Origin: Cristatella mucedo
Taxonomy: Eukaryota > Bryozoa > Phylactolaemata > Cristatellidae
DNA length: 64,000 bases
Assembly (NCBI GenBank): GCA_009760855.2
Contig: WPIO01000015.1
Coordinates: 6,166,501 to 6,230,500, forward strand
Direction of reading: 5' to 3'
The notes below the pieces were generated by a model. It made no database searches and was not told the DNA's origin. It saw nothing but the letters and a program-made list of their open reading frames with translations. Made by a program: the position numbers and the translations under genes. Of this stretch, positions 32,016-42,863 are shown piece after piece (positions within the stretch are counted from its first letter, which is position 1; every line of letters begins with the position of its first letter).

Positions 32016-32780
32016 ACGTATTAAGAAGTCAAACTTGATCTATCTGATCGTCAAATTGATTTAATTCATAAATCTAAAGAACCAATATCCATAAGATTAA
32101 AGAATAGTGATTTAAGTGGCACTAAATCTATTCTTGTAACAGATACTGAAAAAAAAGAATAGAAAAGTATAAAGTAAAAGGAGTAGGAATGCAGTTGAAT
32201 CTTAGTCTTAAACAGTTAAAGGCAAATATAAAACATGGATCAGGTATTGTGGATATAATAAATAAGATATCTGGTGGAAGAGAATTTCACTTAAAATTAC
32301 CAGAAGGAGTAAAATCAGAATTTGTTCCAAATGGAAATTTTAATAATACTAATAGATATAGCTATGCGGGACCAGGAACAAAGTTTACTAAAAGAATGGA
32401 AGAAGTTTACCAGGGAGTCAATGATCTTGATAATCGCGCACTTATACATGATCATACATACACAGAGACAGGAGGAATGTCAGAACCAAAAAGAACAGAA
32501 ATACGAAATTTATCCGACCTTGTACTGGCAGAGAGTGCTGCTCGTATTGCACTTGACCCTAAACAGCCTGCTTATGTTCGCGAAAATGCTAAGACAGTGG
32601 CAGCTGTCATGGCAGCAAAAGCAAAGTTAGGTTTGGGTATTGGTGGAATGTTATACGATTCACCTGCAACTGATTTCTTAAAAGATAAAGCAAACAATCC
32701 ATCAAGTTTGAACAAGATAAAAATTATGCTCGTGGCATTGTTGATAGAATGTTAGATATCAGTAGAAAAAAGAAAAAAAA
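32016..32780 (+). pseudogene. PLA2-like minor capsid-type protein
   Basis: Start codon is ACG after TTTATATAGA, followed by a TAA at codon 3. The N-terminal half has the two-step basic motif typical of Polinton/adintovirus minor proteins (VKLDLSDRQIDLI ... KGVGMQLNLSLKQLKANI). Residues ~95-140 then give YAGPGTKFTKR (calcium-loop-like) and DLDNRALIHDHTY (His-Asp active-site helix), as in parvovirus-type phospholipase A2. Further on an Ala-rich helix and a Lys-rich end (frameshifted near 32715). In virions such domains breach endosomal membranes. Other break: frameshift near 32150. Confidence 0.8.
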
Positions 32781-32866
32781 CAAACTAATCTAACTAATTA
32801 TTTTATTATTTTTAATTATTATTATTTTATTATTTATTTTATTTTATTTTTATTTTTATTGATGAT
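32781..32866. other. AT-rich spacer between convergent genes
   Basis: A run of TTATTATTTTATT-type sequence separates the PLA2-like gene from the convergent minus-strand gene. It may supply 3'-end signals for both. Confidence 0.4.
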
Positions 32867-33347
32867 CTAATAATCAGCAGGATTGAATTCACTTAGTTTG
32901 CCTGAATTATAAACTTTAACTTGATCAACCTTTAATCTAATATTAAGTCTTTCTTCAGAGTTGTAACTATCTTTAGTCACGTAACTCCCACCGAGAATAC
33001 CTTTAATAGAAAAGTCAGTTCCAAGTTTCTGAACTACATCAGCAATAGTGTTGAACTTCAGCTGTTTATTTTTTGATCAAATAATATACTTGGTTTGATA
33101 CCAAAATCAATTCTCATTCCAGCTGTAGATCTTTGAGAAAAATCATAACCAGCGAATTCGAGTTTTTTACTTGACCTTTCTACAATATCTTCAAGAGAAG
33201 GCATCATCTCTTCAGTAATGTATACCCACATGTTAAAGTAAGATCTAGAATCTTTTGAAACCTTCTCTTCAATGTGAACTCGAGCTGGCTTTCCTTTTGG
33301 AATAATAACGGAAGCATTTTCAAGAACTACAAATTTTGGATTTCCAT
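32867..33347 (-). pseudogene. unknown Polinton protein
   Basis: Minus strand. The ATG at 33347 follows CCTTTATAGAA, but the long frame is offset from the first codons, and a second shift lies near 33070. Together the frames give ~160 residues of mixed alpha/beta character (VIIPKGKPARVHIEEKV, YFNMWVYITEEMMPSLEDI, IKGILGGSYVTKDSYN). I do not recognise a domain. It ends convergently with the PLA2-like gene. Confidence 0.55.
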
Positions 33348-33376
33348 TTCTATAAAGGGGAAATAAATTGTTTAAA

Positions 33377-34027
33377 TTAAATTAATAATCCCATCGTTGT
33401 TCTAAAGTCAGTTAATTTCATTAGTTTTAAAAATATTGAACACCTTCCAAAATCTTTTTGGTTGAACTTTTGTAGTTGAAACGTTTGAAAAGATGGTATA
33501 TCGCCAAAGTAACTTATTAGCTCTGGCATTGGTGGAGCTCCAAAAGAATCAAAGTAAAAACACTTGGATCCTTCTTTTTCAAGTGCTACTCAATGGTATA
33601 TTGCAAGATATGATTCTCCTGTATTGCAAATAAGACATTCATTCTCTAATGGTTTTATTAGTTCATCTCTTGCAAGTACACCTCTAAAGTTTTTTATGTC
33701 CAATTCTTTTATATAATTATTTATTTTTCTATCAGTTAAAGCTGATGATTTTACTTTTTTTAGCTTGTCTATAGTGCTCTTAATCTCATTAATTATTTGT
33801 TGTTCACTTGCTCCTCTTCCAATTCTTCTTCCTTGAGATAAAGATCCCTCACCAAATGCAACTGGTATACTTCTTAGTCTAGCAAATTTTGATTTCTTTT
33901 TGCTACAGATTGTAAAAATTACTTTTACCATTCCTTTTAATCCTTTTGTGCTATCTATTTCAATATACCCTTCATGGATTGTATCAGTTGGTTTCTTACA
34001 CTTCATACAATAAATATCCATATACAA
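33377..34027 (-). pseudogene. adenain-like maturation cysteine protease with N-terminal zinc-ribbon
   Basis: Minus strand, divergent from the ATPase gene. The N-terminus reads YCMKCKKPTDT with a further Cys (FTIC), a ribbon found in Polinton proteins. A helical linker follows, then the protease: GVLARDEL, the active-site His in AIYH (followed by a TGA where the family usually has Trp), CFYFDSFGAPP (acidic residue of the triad) and FNQKDFGRCSIF (oxyanion Gln and nucleophile Cys). One in-frame stop only (~33592). The family (C5 / Ulp1-like) cleaves capsid precursors; MRGG|F in the gene at 30.6 kb is a plausible substrate. Confidence 0.85.
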
Positions 34028-34049
34028 ATATACACAATTTTAATATAGA
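34028..34049. promoter_or_regulatory. divergent promoter between protease and ATPase genes
   Basis: 22 bases separate the two start codons. On the plus side it ends in TTTAATATAGA directly before the ATPase ATG. No other room for a promoter exists unless it extends into the genes. Confidence 0.5.
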
Positions 34050-34721
34050 ATGTCTTTAAAAGTTAAACTTTTTGATTTCGGACATGATATTGTTACTGGA
34101 CACCAAGAACCATTACCTAAAGTACCTATTAGAGCGTTAGTTTTAGGACCAACTGGATGTGGAAAATCTCAGTTATTATTAAATTGGATATTTTTAGGAA
34201 GATTAAAGTACGATGCTTGTACTATTATTGCAACAAATTTAGATCAACCACTATATCGTGGATTTATAAAAATGACAAAAGAGAATCACTCTTACGTTTG
34301 GGTTAATGGAGTGGATGAAATGCCGGATGTTGACTCATATAAGAATTGTAGAAATGTTATTGTATTAGATGATCTTATGTCAGAGGATCAAACTAAGATA
34401 TTAGATTATTTTACTAGAGGAAGACATAAAAGAATGAATGTATTCTATCTTGCTCAAGGATTTACAAGAATACCTAAACGAGAGATTAGGAATAATATAA
34501 ATTATATCACAATATTCAAACAAAACAATAATGACATTGAATATATTCGCGAGTCATATGTTGGTGATATAGATAGAAAGCAATTTAAAGATTGGGTTGA
34601 TTCTAGTAAAAGGAAAAGATTTGGATATTGTGTTATAGACATAACCAAAACTTAAGACGAAGGAAGGTTTTGGTCTGTTGATGAAGAAGGAAAGCAACCA
34701 ATAACTATTTTCAATACTTAA
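34050..34721 (+). pseudogene. FtsK/HerA-type genome packaging ATPase (A32-like)
   Basis: Open for 201 codons to a TAA at 34653. A further ~21 codons in frame (GRFWSVDEEGKQ) to the next stop at 34719 look like the original C-terminus. Walker A is LGPTGCGKSQ (residues ~32-41) and Walker B is VIVLDDLM (~102-109). DYFTRGRHKRMNVFYLAQGF provides the downstream sensor/Q region. This ATPase pumps DNA into the capsid in Polintons and related viruses. Best-preserved virion gene of the element; only the premature stop near the end is visibly wrong. Confidence 0.92.
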
Positions 34722-34733
34722 TAGGAAAGGAAT

Positions 34734-35842
34734 GATAAACGGAAAGTTGTATCAAAAGAAAAACAGACCGTATGAAAAAAGTATTTAAGAATCACTTGAT
34801 TTAGAAAACTTACTTGATAATTTAGAAAAATTACGTAAGGCAAGTATACTTAGCAATAATGAAGAGATGTGAAGAATTGAAGCTGAAATTGCTGCTAGAG
34901 ATCAAGTAGAACATAAACTAAATGAACATGCATTAAAAAATTCAAAAAATGATTTAGGAAAGGTTGATGTTGAAAAACCCAAAGTAATAATACCTAAACT
35001 TGCAATTCAAATGGAAAGTAATAAACTAATTGAAAAGGCAATAGAAGCTAAAGTACCTCAAGATGTTTCTTCAGTTTTGAAAAAGCAATTAAAGATGTTG
35101 CTCTGGAAAACCTAAAAGAGCAATTACTAGATTAAATCAAGCAAAGACTCATGCAGCTAATCCAGAAATAAAAGAAATTCTTGACGGTGTTCAAAAAACA
35201 GTTGCAGAAAGTCTTAACATTAATCCGTCTTCTGGAACTCCAAAGAGGAAAAAAGCAAATATAAAAGAAGTTGAACCACCAGTTGCTGCTAGTACTCCAA
35301 AGAAGAGAGGAAGAAAAAGTAAAGATAAAACTAATTTACCCATTGTTAGTGTTACAGAACCTTCTGCAAGTGTTATAGAACCGGAAGTTAGCTCACCTCA
35401 ATTTACAACTGCTATAGAAGCTATTTTACCTACAATTATTGAACATCCATGGGTTACTAGACAACAATTATTTGATATTAGTAGGATACCTAAAACAGGA
35501 AGAATTTCATCCATAATGAAAGAAGATATAAGGAAAGTTACAGAAGATAATATTGGAGAGTCTCCTACTAATATCCAAGCAGATTTAGAGAGGATAGAAA
35601 AAAGGAGTGTAAAACAACCAAGTATTCTTGACCATACAAAAAAGTTAAGACCTAAATCTGGAGAAGGACTAAAAGTTGTTCCAGTGTTTGTTAAGAGTGA
35701 TAAAGAAGTATTTAGTAAGATTGATTTATGGTTGAGAGAGCTTGCTGCTGGAAATAAAGGAGTTGTAAATTCAATCAGTGCTGCAGTAGATTATTTAGGT
35801 AAGTCAAGAAAAGCACCAAAATCTTACGTTGCAAAAAAATAA
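34734..35842 (+). pseudogene. large basic protein with AT-hook-like segment, core-protein candidate
   Basis: About 370 codons in at least two frames (shift near 35095-35115) with stops near 34786 and 34870. The middle is very Lys-rich (SSGTPKRKKANIKE, then TPKKRGRKSKDK, an AT-hook-like GRK core at ~35312). The C-terminal 108 codons are open (35516-35842) and contain ERIEKRSVKQPSILDHTKK and a predicted helical end. It directly follows the ATPase. A DNA-binding core protein is a reasonable inference from charge and place; no family is recognised. Confidence 0.55.
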
Positions 35843-35867
35843 ATAATCTATTATTTAATATATGGAA

Positions 35868-36711
35868 ATGAGTGATCTTATTTTAGTTACGAAAGATATA
35901 CTTAAAAATTTAAAATTATTAGGAAAACTAATCAAGCAAGTAAAGAGGGGTATGTGTTAATTATTATTGGAAATTCTTATCCATTTAATTTACATATTAA
36001 TACTCCTATTTTATTGAGAACAAATTAAAAGTTTGTTTTAGGAAGTTTGTTGGAATAAAAATGTTACTAATTCTAATAATACTTTTGTTTATAGAAATGC
36101 AGGTGGATCAGAACAAACTGTAACAATAGAACCAGGAATTTATACCGTTGATAGTGATGACTTAAATACTGGTATTGTTGATAGGATTAATAATTACATT
36201 ACCCAAACAAGTTCCACAACCGATAAGTTTATAGTTGGTGTTGATACTGGTACCGCACACTCATGGATTAGTATGCCTGCTGGTTGGAGTTTTATTGCAA
36301 GTAAATCTTCTATTTCAAAAGTACTTGGTTTTACTAAACCTGCTTACACAACTGATAACAAGTTTTTAGAATAATATCCAGCTATTACACTAACTATTTG
36401 TACTCCTCACAAAGTTTTATTCAGAGGAACATGTAAGTATTAAGAATGTAAAACTTGTTCTTGTTAATTGTATTCTAATCGCACCAGGTACAAGTTTTAT
36501 AAATGGAAATGAAACTCAAGCTTTAAGAAGTTTTGGCTTTGACTTTTATCCGTGGGATACAATGGTATACGAGCCAAATACCCCTGAATACCATAATGTT
36601 TCTACTGAAACTTTTAGTGATATAACTATTAAAGTTACTGATCAAAACTTAAAAGTGTTAGATTTTGGAGGTGAGCAAATTGCGGTTGTTATAGAAAATA
36701 TAGAAATCTAA
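35868..36711 (+). pseudogene. minor-capsid-like protein 1 (penton-type candidate)
   Basis: Follows TTTAATATATGGAA. Read across several frames it shows an N-terminal beta-rich part with EQTVTIEPGIYTVDSDDLN, a central STTDKFIVGVDTGTAH and VLGFTKPAYTT, and the conserved C-terminal block LRSFGFDFYPWDTMVYEPN ... FSDITIKVTDQNLKVLDFGG. This C-terminal arrangement (beta-strands, P-N-x-P, then I-x-I-x-D-x-x-G-x-x-L/F) recurs in Polinton minor structural proteins. Breaks: frameshifts near 35925, 36000-36110 and 36430, stop at ~36372. It ends with a TAA in frame at about 36709. Confidence 0.6.
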
Positions 36712-36727
36712 TATAAGGAATTACTAT

Positions 36728-37626
36728 AAGATTAACAGGAACATCTTCTTCAGACTATAAAGCATTAAGTCCTCCAATTAGGTTAAGAGAAAAATTAAGA
36801 TATAATAAAGTTGGTTTAAGAAGAGTAGAGTTTACTTATACAAAATAGAGTCATATCAAATGTTTCTAAAGTGTAAACGACAGGCTTTGGTTTAAGTTTT
36901 CTATTGGAGATACTGGTGATGCTCAATTCATTGAAACTAATTCGGGAACAAATTCTGATAAAGAATCCTAAAACTTCAAGAAGTTATGATAGCAACACAA
37001 TTTTTCTTGCTTTAAACGCAGCTTCAGCAGCTAAGAAAAAAGATGGCACACCAGCATTACTCGCTGTAAGAGGAAATGGAATAGGATTTAGTGTTGATAC
37101 AGATGATAAAATAGTTATGCAGGTAGGAGGTAATAGCGTTGTTTTTCTTGGAGCTAATTCTTTTGTTACAAAAAAAGCTGAATTTTTTAGTATTGGAGAT
37201 ACACTAGGTTTTAAATCAAATGAGCAAGGAACATTTGACCATGATATGGTTGGAGGAACTCCCTACGAAATTATTGAAAAAGCTATGCATTTCGCTGGAA
37301 CTTATAAAGCATGGAATAAAATGCTTTTACCTGATAATAGTGGTGTAAAATGGATAAGTGTTGATTCTGATTTAGTTGATCCAGAACTTAATTATATAAG
37401 AAAAAGAAAAGGAGTTTTAGAACAATCTTCATCTTTATATATCATTGACACTGATGACATTGCTCCAGGAGAAAAGGTTGATTTACATATTCCAAATTTG
37501 ATGTACTTACCAACAAAGATTGATATATAATCATTGAGTAATTTTAAAATTAGTTTAACCGATCAAAATGGAAATAGACTTAATACAATAACAGATGTTG
37601 TAGCTACAATAGAAATTTCAAAATAG
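36728..37626 (+). pseudogene. minor-capsid-like protein 2, paralogue of the preceding gene
   Basis: No start ATG (ATT/ATA in its place after AATATAAGGA). N-terminal RLREKLRYNKVGLRRVEFTY, then in another frame from ~36960 a long open stretch (SNTIFLALNAASAAKKKDG, GGTPYEIIEKAMHFAG, LNYIRKRKGVLEQSSS). After a TAA at 37528 it ends with FKISLTDQNGNRLNTITDVV, the same terminal block as gene 1. Stops also at ~36847 and 36871. Two tandem copies with one shared C-terminal signature suggest distinct vertex or spike components; inference. Confidence 0.6.
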
Positions 37627-37635
37627 TATAGAGAA

Positions 37636-38040
37636 TTGGGGAGTTATGCAAGGATCGGTCATGGTAATATAAAAGGAGGAAAGTATTATGGAGCTGGAGT
37701 TTTAGATAAAGTACTCGATGGCGTTGGAAAAGTAACACCTGTTTTAACTGGATTAACGGGTCTGAGCATGAACATTGCAAATAAAGAAATTGAAATGCAT
37801 CAAGCAAGAAAACTATCTGAATATCAAACTAAAAAAGAAAAGATAGATCAAGATTATGCTGTTAAACGTAGAGAGATGGATGATAAACTTGAAGAAAAAA
37901 AGAAAGAAAGAATTAGAATGTGAATTAGAAAAACAAAAAAAGAAGAAGATTATGACAGAAAGATTAAAGAAATGGATCTTGGGATTAAACTTGCAATGCT
38001 TGAGAAACTTAAGCCAAAAACTAAAAAAGTCGTAAAGTAA
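37636..38040 (+). pseudogene. Gly-rich / coiled-coil protein
   Basis: Leader AGTATAGAGAA is followed by TTG rather than ATG. N-terminal ~25 residues are Gly/Tyr/Lys-rich (GHGNIKGGKYYGAGV), then a short hydrophobic segment (VTPVLTGLTGLSMNIA), then ~85 residues of heptad-like Lys/Glu coiled coil. One TGA at 37921 interrupts it. Unknown function; its place just before the major capsid gene suggests a virion or scaffold protein. Confidence 0.5.
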
Positions 38041-38042
38041 AA

Positions 38043-38243
38043 ATGGAAGAAGTAGAAGACTATTCAGAAACTCTTAAAGAAAATGACCCAAAAACATATG
38101 AAGAAGTTGAGGAAGTAATCAAACCAGTTATACCTACTGGAGAGAGAACAAGAACTGATGGATATGGTGGAATGATGAAATTGGAGCTGGGTTATATATT
38201 CAAAAGTAAAACATTAATTTTTAGTTTTTTATATAGAAAAAGA
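38043..38243 (+). CDS. small acidic protein upstream of the major capsid gene
   Basis: Starts with MEEVEDYSETLKEND and carries VEEVIKPVIPTGERTRTDGYGG. No stop codon occurs before the capsid ATG, so the frame runs on in phase into the capsid ORF. Either its stop was lost or an N-terminally extended capsid is possible on paper. Function unknown. Confidence 0.45.
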
Positions 38244-39828
38244 ATGGCGAGTGCACCTATCAACACTATATTCGATATGAGTGATCCTGATTTTCCTGAT
38301 TATAAAATTAAGGATTATAAATTTAAAGAATTCTACCAAACTAATGGAAATTAAACTGATGTTATTCAGGATAAAATAGTTACATTCAATGTTCCTGCTG
38401 AACAACAAACATGTTATGTTTTGTCAGATGGCTATCTTCTTCTAGAAGGGCAACAACAAGTTCAAACTGCTGCTGGTGGTGGTTTTGGTGCTCCTAATCG
38501 TAACCTTGCTGCGGGACTAGTTAACAATGCTGGTGCTTGGTTGTTTAGTTCTATGAGAGTTAGACTTGGTGCTAAAGAGCTTGAAAGTGCAACACAAAAT
38601 ATAGGAACTGTTTCAACGATTATGGGTCTTCTATGTTACCCAATGATTATAATAGGACTGAAGGTCCTGCAACTGGTTGGAAAAAAGATGAAGCTAGTTC
38701 ATTTGATGATATAATTTTTGTTGATGGAACTATTAATAATACACTTTATCCTTACTTATAGGCTCCTGCTTAAACTGCAACACAAAAAATATTGGGTTTC
38801 TTTACAGAAGAGGTATATCTAGTGTTCTTGCAGATAATGCAGGTACGTTCAGTATTTCACTTCCTTTATCAAGAATTTCTGGATTCTGTGCAGATATGAA
38901 TAAAATTATTTACAATACACAATTTACTCTTGAAATGACAAGAGTTGGTGGAAATGATTTTAATGCTATTATGACAGGAAGAAGTGGTGCTGCTGCTGAT
39001 GCTATTAATGGGGTGTCAGTGAGAGGAACAGCAGCTGGAAATGGTATTGGTGTTTGGAATTCATTAAAAATTAATATGACAAAAATGAGATTAATGGTTC
39101 CATGTATTTCTCCAAGAGAAAGTGTTCAAAAATTACTTGCTGAAATTTCAAGTGAGAGGTCAAAGAAAATTTGACTTAACTATAGAGTTAGACGATATGA
39201 GAGTGTGACTATAACAAGTTTCAATCAAGGTATTAAATTTACAAAGAGTCTATCTGTAAAGAATAATATTAATAAAGTTAGATGGCTAATTGTTGCTGCA
39301 CAGAATTCTGATAAATTTAATAATTATGCAGGAAACCCTTGTACTTTTAACCATTGTGATATTAAAAACGTAACAGTGCTTGCTAATGGATCAAAACAAT
39401 ACCCATAGATTGCACGAAGCAGTTATCCAAGAGATGGAAAATGTTCAACTGAATATCTTGATTTTACTACATTTAGGAAACAATTTCTTGGATTAAATGA
39501 ATTAACTGAACCTGTTGGTGTTACATATCCTGAATGGTTATCTCTTTATCCTATTCATGTTGTTGACTTTCAATACAATGATGAACCTCTTAGAGTAACG
39601 TCAAAACTTGATGTAAGTATTGAATTCAATGCTACAATACCTGGTGTTACAGCTGCTGCACCTGCTGCTAATCCTCCTGTGATTAAAATTCCAGCTGCAA
39701 GTGTGCCAACAGTTGTTATACATTGTATTACTATCTGTGAAAACACTGCTGAATTAAAATCTAATGGTAATGGAACACCTTTTACTTGTAGTGAAGGAAT
39801 GAGTGTTTTCAATCCATTAGAAGGTTAA
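38244..39828 (+). pseudogene. major capsid protein (double jelly-roll type), broken
   Basis: Starts after TTTTATATAGAAAAAG. About 525 codons. N-terminus MASAPINTIFDMSDPDFPDY, a Gly-rich turn AAGGGFGAPNRN, LFSSMRVRLGAKELES, then ISLPLSRISGFCADMNK, ITSFNQGIKFTKSL and the C-terminal VTYPEWLSLYPIHVVDF. Length, position and strand-rich pattern agree with the Polinton/adintovirus major capsid protein; I recognise it by family resemblance, without a search. Breaks: TAA at ~38352, frameshift near 38640, stops at ~38758 and 38771, frameshift near 38810, stops at ~39172 and 39406. A second remnant is at 60.05-61.22 kb. Confidence 0.82.
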
Positions 39829-39875
39829 CAAATTATAATTAATATATATTTAACAAATTATGATTAATAGATATA

Positions 39876-40972
39876 ATGGAAAATAAAAATTTTATGTAAT
39901 GTATCTCCGTCAGTAACTCCACAAAGTCATAAAGACCATGTGGGTGTTACGCAGGAGAGTTTTGTATAGCGCACTCACAGCCTAAGCGGCTTTCGGTACG
40001 CATTCGGTAGCCAACAGACTTCGTCTCACGCAACAAAGAGAAAGTGGGAAGTCTATGAAGTTAAATATTGGTGGATCAGAAATTTATTCTATTCTAGGAT
40101 GAGATATGATATTTGGCTCACAAACAGATTATGATATAGAATTAATTTCAAATAGAAAACTAAAAGAATATATTGCTAACTCGCAACCAATGAGATTTCC
40201 TCAGATGTTATTCGGAAAAGTGTTTGAACCTATTGCTGCTAAATTTCTAGAAATGAAATTAAATAAAATCGAAAATGCAAACGATTGTTTTAAAGGTTCA
40301 GATGAATGAAAACAGTCTATTAAGTTAAATATTGGTGGATCAGAAATTTATTCTATTCTAGGATGAGATATGATATTTGGCTCACAAACAGATTATGATA
40401 TAGACTCGCAAAATGAGATTTCCTCAATGTTATTAAAGTGTTTGAAATTGCTCGAAAATGCAAACGATTGTTTTACTAGTGATGAAGTGTATAGATATTC
40501 TCCTGATGGAATTATAGATGAAGATACATTGATTGAGATAAAATGTCTATGGAGTAGAAAGATAGTTGAAGAGTTTATTCCAAAACAATATTTAGCACAG
40601 TGTTTGTTTGGATTGCATGTGTTAAAACTAAGAAGGTGCTTCTATTCTGAATTTGAAATTTGTATTCCTGGTTTGAATTGTTATAGCACACCTGTAGATT
40701 ACATAGCAGCAGAAAATGTTGGAATACCTACCAAGTTTGAATTTAATATGCCAATTAGAGAACCGCTTTTGATGTTTTTACTTAAGGAAGAAAAGTACTT
40801 TGATTTTGAGTTTAAAATAATTTCCTATTATGGAAGATTTAATAATGTGAAAAGTAATGGGTATGATATCAAATACTATATAAAAAAAGTAGAAGTGCAA
40901 GTAGTTGAAGAAGAAGATCGTTACAGATTTGCAAGAATTATTCCAATAGTTAAAGAGGTGTTGGAAAGATAA
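39876..40972 (+). pseudogene. YqaJ-type exonuclease (PD-(D/E)xK), with insertion and internal duplication
   Basis: The ATG at 39876 follows TAATAGATATA; six codons later a LINE B 3' end (39894-40051) interrupts it. Copy 1 of a duplicated segment (40053-40315) holds KLNIGGSEIYSI and MLFGKVFEPIAAKFLE; copy 2 (40316-40490) repeats the start but has lost that G-x-x-FE segment through deletions. The intact 3' part (40370-40972, 200 codons) has the nuclease core YSPDGII ... LIEIKCLWSRK (D, E and K of the active site) and YLAQCLFGLHVL. YqaJ/lambda-type exonucleases serve recombination with a single-strand annealing partner; none is visible nearby. Confidence 0.78.
39894..40051 (-). repeat. LINE B 3'-end insertion in the exonuclease gene
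   Basis: Minus orientation. From 40051 it reads CTTCCCACTTTCTCTTTG down to GTATCTCC..., the last ~157 bases of LINE B with the ATTAC-type tail at 39894. About 95% identical to 18772-18919 by eye. Strong 5' truncation is typical for such LINEs. Confidence 0.88.
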
Positions 40973-40998
40973 AAAAATATTATTAAATAATTAAATAG

Positions 40999-41840
40999 AT
41001 GAACAGAAAGTTTCATAACGAAGACTATTCCTCAAAGAATAATGGTTTCATTCTTTCAGATCTTGATACGAATGGAAATAGAATTATAAATTTAGGTGAT
41101 CCTGTTAATGACTTTGATGCTGCTACAAAAGCTTATGCCGATGCAAAATGTTTTGTTAATTCAGGAACAAAAATGAATCTTGCTGATAAACCTATTACTA
41201 ATTTTGGTGCGGGTATTAATCCTACTGATGGAGTAAATGTTAGTCAAGTAAATAATCATGTTAAAAAACTGATGATACAATTTTAGGAGATTTAAATATG
41301 AATAGCTTTGCTATAACATCTACTTGTTGGAATTCAGGTAATAACAATCCAGTTGTTCTAAATGATGACTACTGTGTTACTTATGGTGGAATGAAAAGAG
41401 ATGTATTATTAGAAGCATTTCCTTTAACAAAAAATATAAATATGGGTGGAAATTCAATAACAAACGTTGCAGAGCCTGTTAATCCTTCTGATGTTGCAAC
41501 AAAGAATAATGTAGATAAAGCAGTTAAAAATAACGGAAGTCATGTCAATCTCAATGGACCCTAAAGCATTAAATTCAATACTAAATCTATCAACACCTTA
41601 TTCATGGACAAATAAAATGACTCCACCAATAACGATATTGAATGTTATGGTTGTTGGAGCAAGTAATTGTGTATTTCTTAGATCTAATAGTAATACAACA
41701 GTTGTATCTGGTGATGTAAGAGCTATAAATACTTCTCCAAGTGATTTGACCTAAAGTATTATGCTTATTTCAGTAGATTACCAACGGAATATTACTTCGT
41801 TGATAACCTTGGGAAATTAAAAGGTAAACCTCTTGCTTAG
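40999..41840 (+). pseudogene. fiber-like protein gene d
   Basis: Plus strand. Three stalk repeats: TNGNRIINLGDPVNDFDAATK (~41070), a variant (MNLADKPITNFGAGINPTDG, ~41170) and MGGNSITNVAEPVNPSDVATK (~41440). Then a C-terminal head (WTNKMTPPITILNVMVVGAS, VSGDVRAINTSPSDLT, LPTEYYFVDNLGKLKG). Frameshifts near 41265, 41550 and 41755. A second copy of this gene is at 62.09-62.9 kb. The head differs from those of the three minus-strand fiber genes, which would give different binding specificity if they are attachment proteins. Confidence 0.65.
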
Positions 41841-42853
41841 TTATGTACCGTCCTGAAAAGGATAAGTGAACTATTAGAACTATTAACTCTTTCAACCTTG
41901 TTGCTTTATGCCTACCTTTAACAAGTGGGAATAGTTTTGAAATAGCACATATTGATTCATGTTCTAAGCATCTATGTAGGTCTAAGGTTGGATAACATCT
42001 ACTTTTAAAATGATTCTTTACTAAATAATATAGTTTAGTTGGTTTTTCTTTTTTATAATAATTAGAATTTATGTTACAGTGTGAACAAATGATTATTTCA
42101 CTATTTTGAGAAAGACTAGAATCAAATTCTGCTTCACTCCTATCTAAATCACATTTATTACAACGTATTTCATACTTTTAACAATAATAATAATAATTCA
42201 CTTGATAAAGCGCCCTCAGAGAACTTAATCTCTCTCTAGGCGCTTTACATTTGCTGTAAAGTGAAATGCAATGGAATGGTAAGTAAAATCATGCTTGAAA
42301 AACAAAAAAATGAATAATATGGTTAGGGGTGACATGCACAGGGTCAGCATGCAAATGTGGTTAGTGGCAGCATGCACTGTGTCAGCACGCATAAGCACAT
42401 CAAGGACGAATCACAGGGACCCACTAAATGCTGTCCTAAATAGGTGTGTTTTTAGGTTCCTTTTAAATGTGGTCAGGTCAGGGGATGTTCTGACGCAGGT
42501 CGGGAGAGAGTTCCAGGCTTTGGGAGCATACGAACTAAATGCACGGTCTACAAAGGATTTAAGGTTTGTATGAGGTATTTCTAGACTGTTGGATTCCGAA
42601 AAGCGGGTCGTACGATGCTTGGCCTGATGGGGTAGTATATCTGTCAGATAGGCTGGAGCCATAGAATGAAGGGACCTAAAAGTGAGCGACAAAACCTTGA
42701 AGTCAATCCGTTGCTTAACTGGTAGCCAGTGCAGGTCGGCGAGAAACTTTGTTTTGGTCTTTTTCTTTTTGGTGGTTTACAATAAGTATGACCTGTTTCA
42801 AGGTATTCAATTTCATTAAACGTATTTAAACATGTGTTGCAAAATATTTCCGT
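41765..42853 (-). pseudogene. zinc-finger protein, split by LINE A
   Basis: Minus strand. The 5' part (42853-42746) has ACG at the expected start after CTATAGAG and encodes IFCNTCLNTF ... GHTYCKPPKRKRPKQ. LINE A (42183-42745) interrupts it. The 3' part continues with IRCNKCDLDRSE, IIICSHCNINSNY and LHRCLEHESICAI. Repeated C-x2-C pairs indicate at least two zinc-binding modules, with a basic stretch between them. A transcription or DNA-binding role is inferred. It shares a promoter region with the integrase gene. Confidence 0.6.
42183..42745 (-). mobile_element. LINE A insertion in the zinc-finger gene
   Basis: AAT tail and terminal hairpin at 42183-42245, then 3' UTR and ORF2 C-terminus (minus ORF 42692-42411: LTFRSLHSMAPAYL, KAWNSLPTC). 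ACTTT on both sides (42172-42176 region and 42746-42750) may be a short target duplication. Close to the 6.5 and 59.1 kb copies, so inserted by the same subfamily. Confidence 0.87.
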
Positions 42854-42863
42854 TCTCTATAGA
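42854..42863. promoter_or_regulatory. bidirectional TATAG promoter motif (zinc finger / integrase)
   Basis: Only 10 bases lie between the two start positions. CTCTATAGA reads as TATAG-A towards the integrase ATG and as CTATAGAG towards the minus-strand gene, so one near-palindromic motif could serve both. The same arrangement is kept at 63350-63360 in the second Polinton fragment. Confidence 0.55.
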
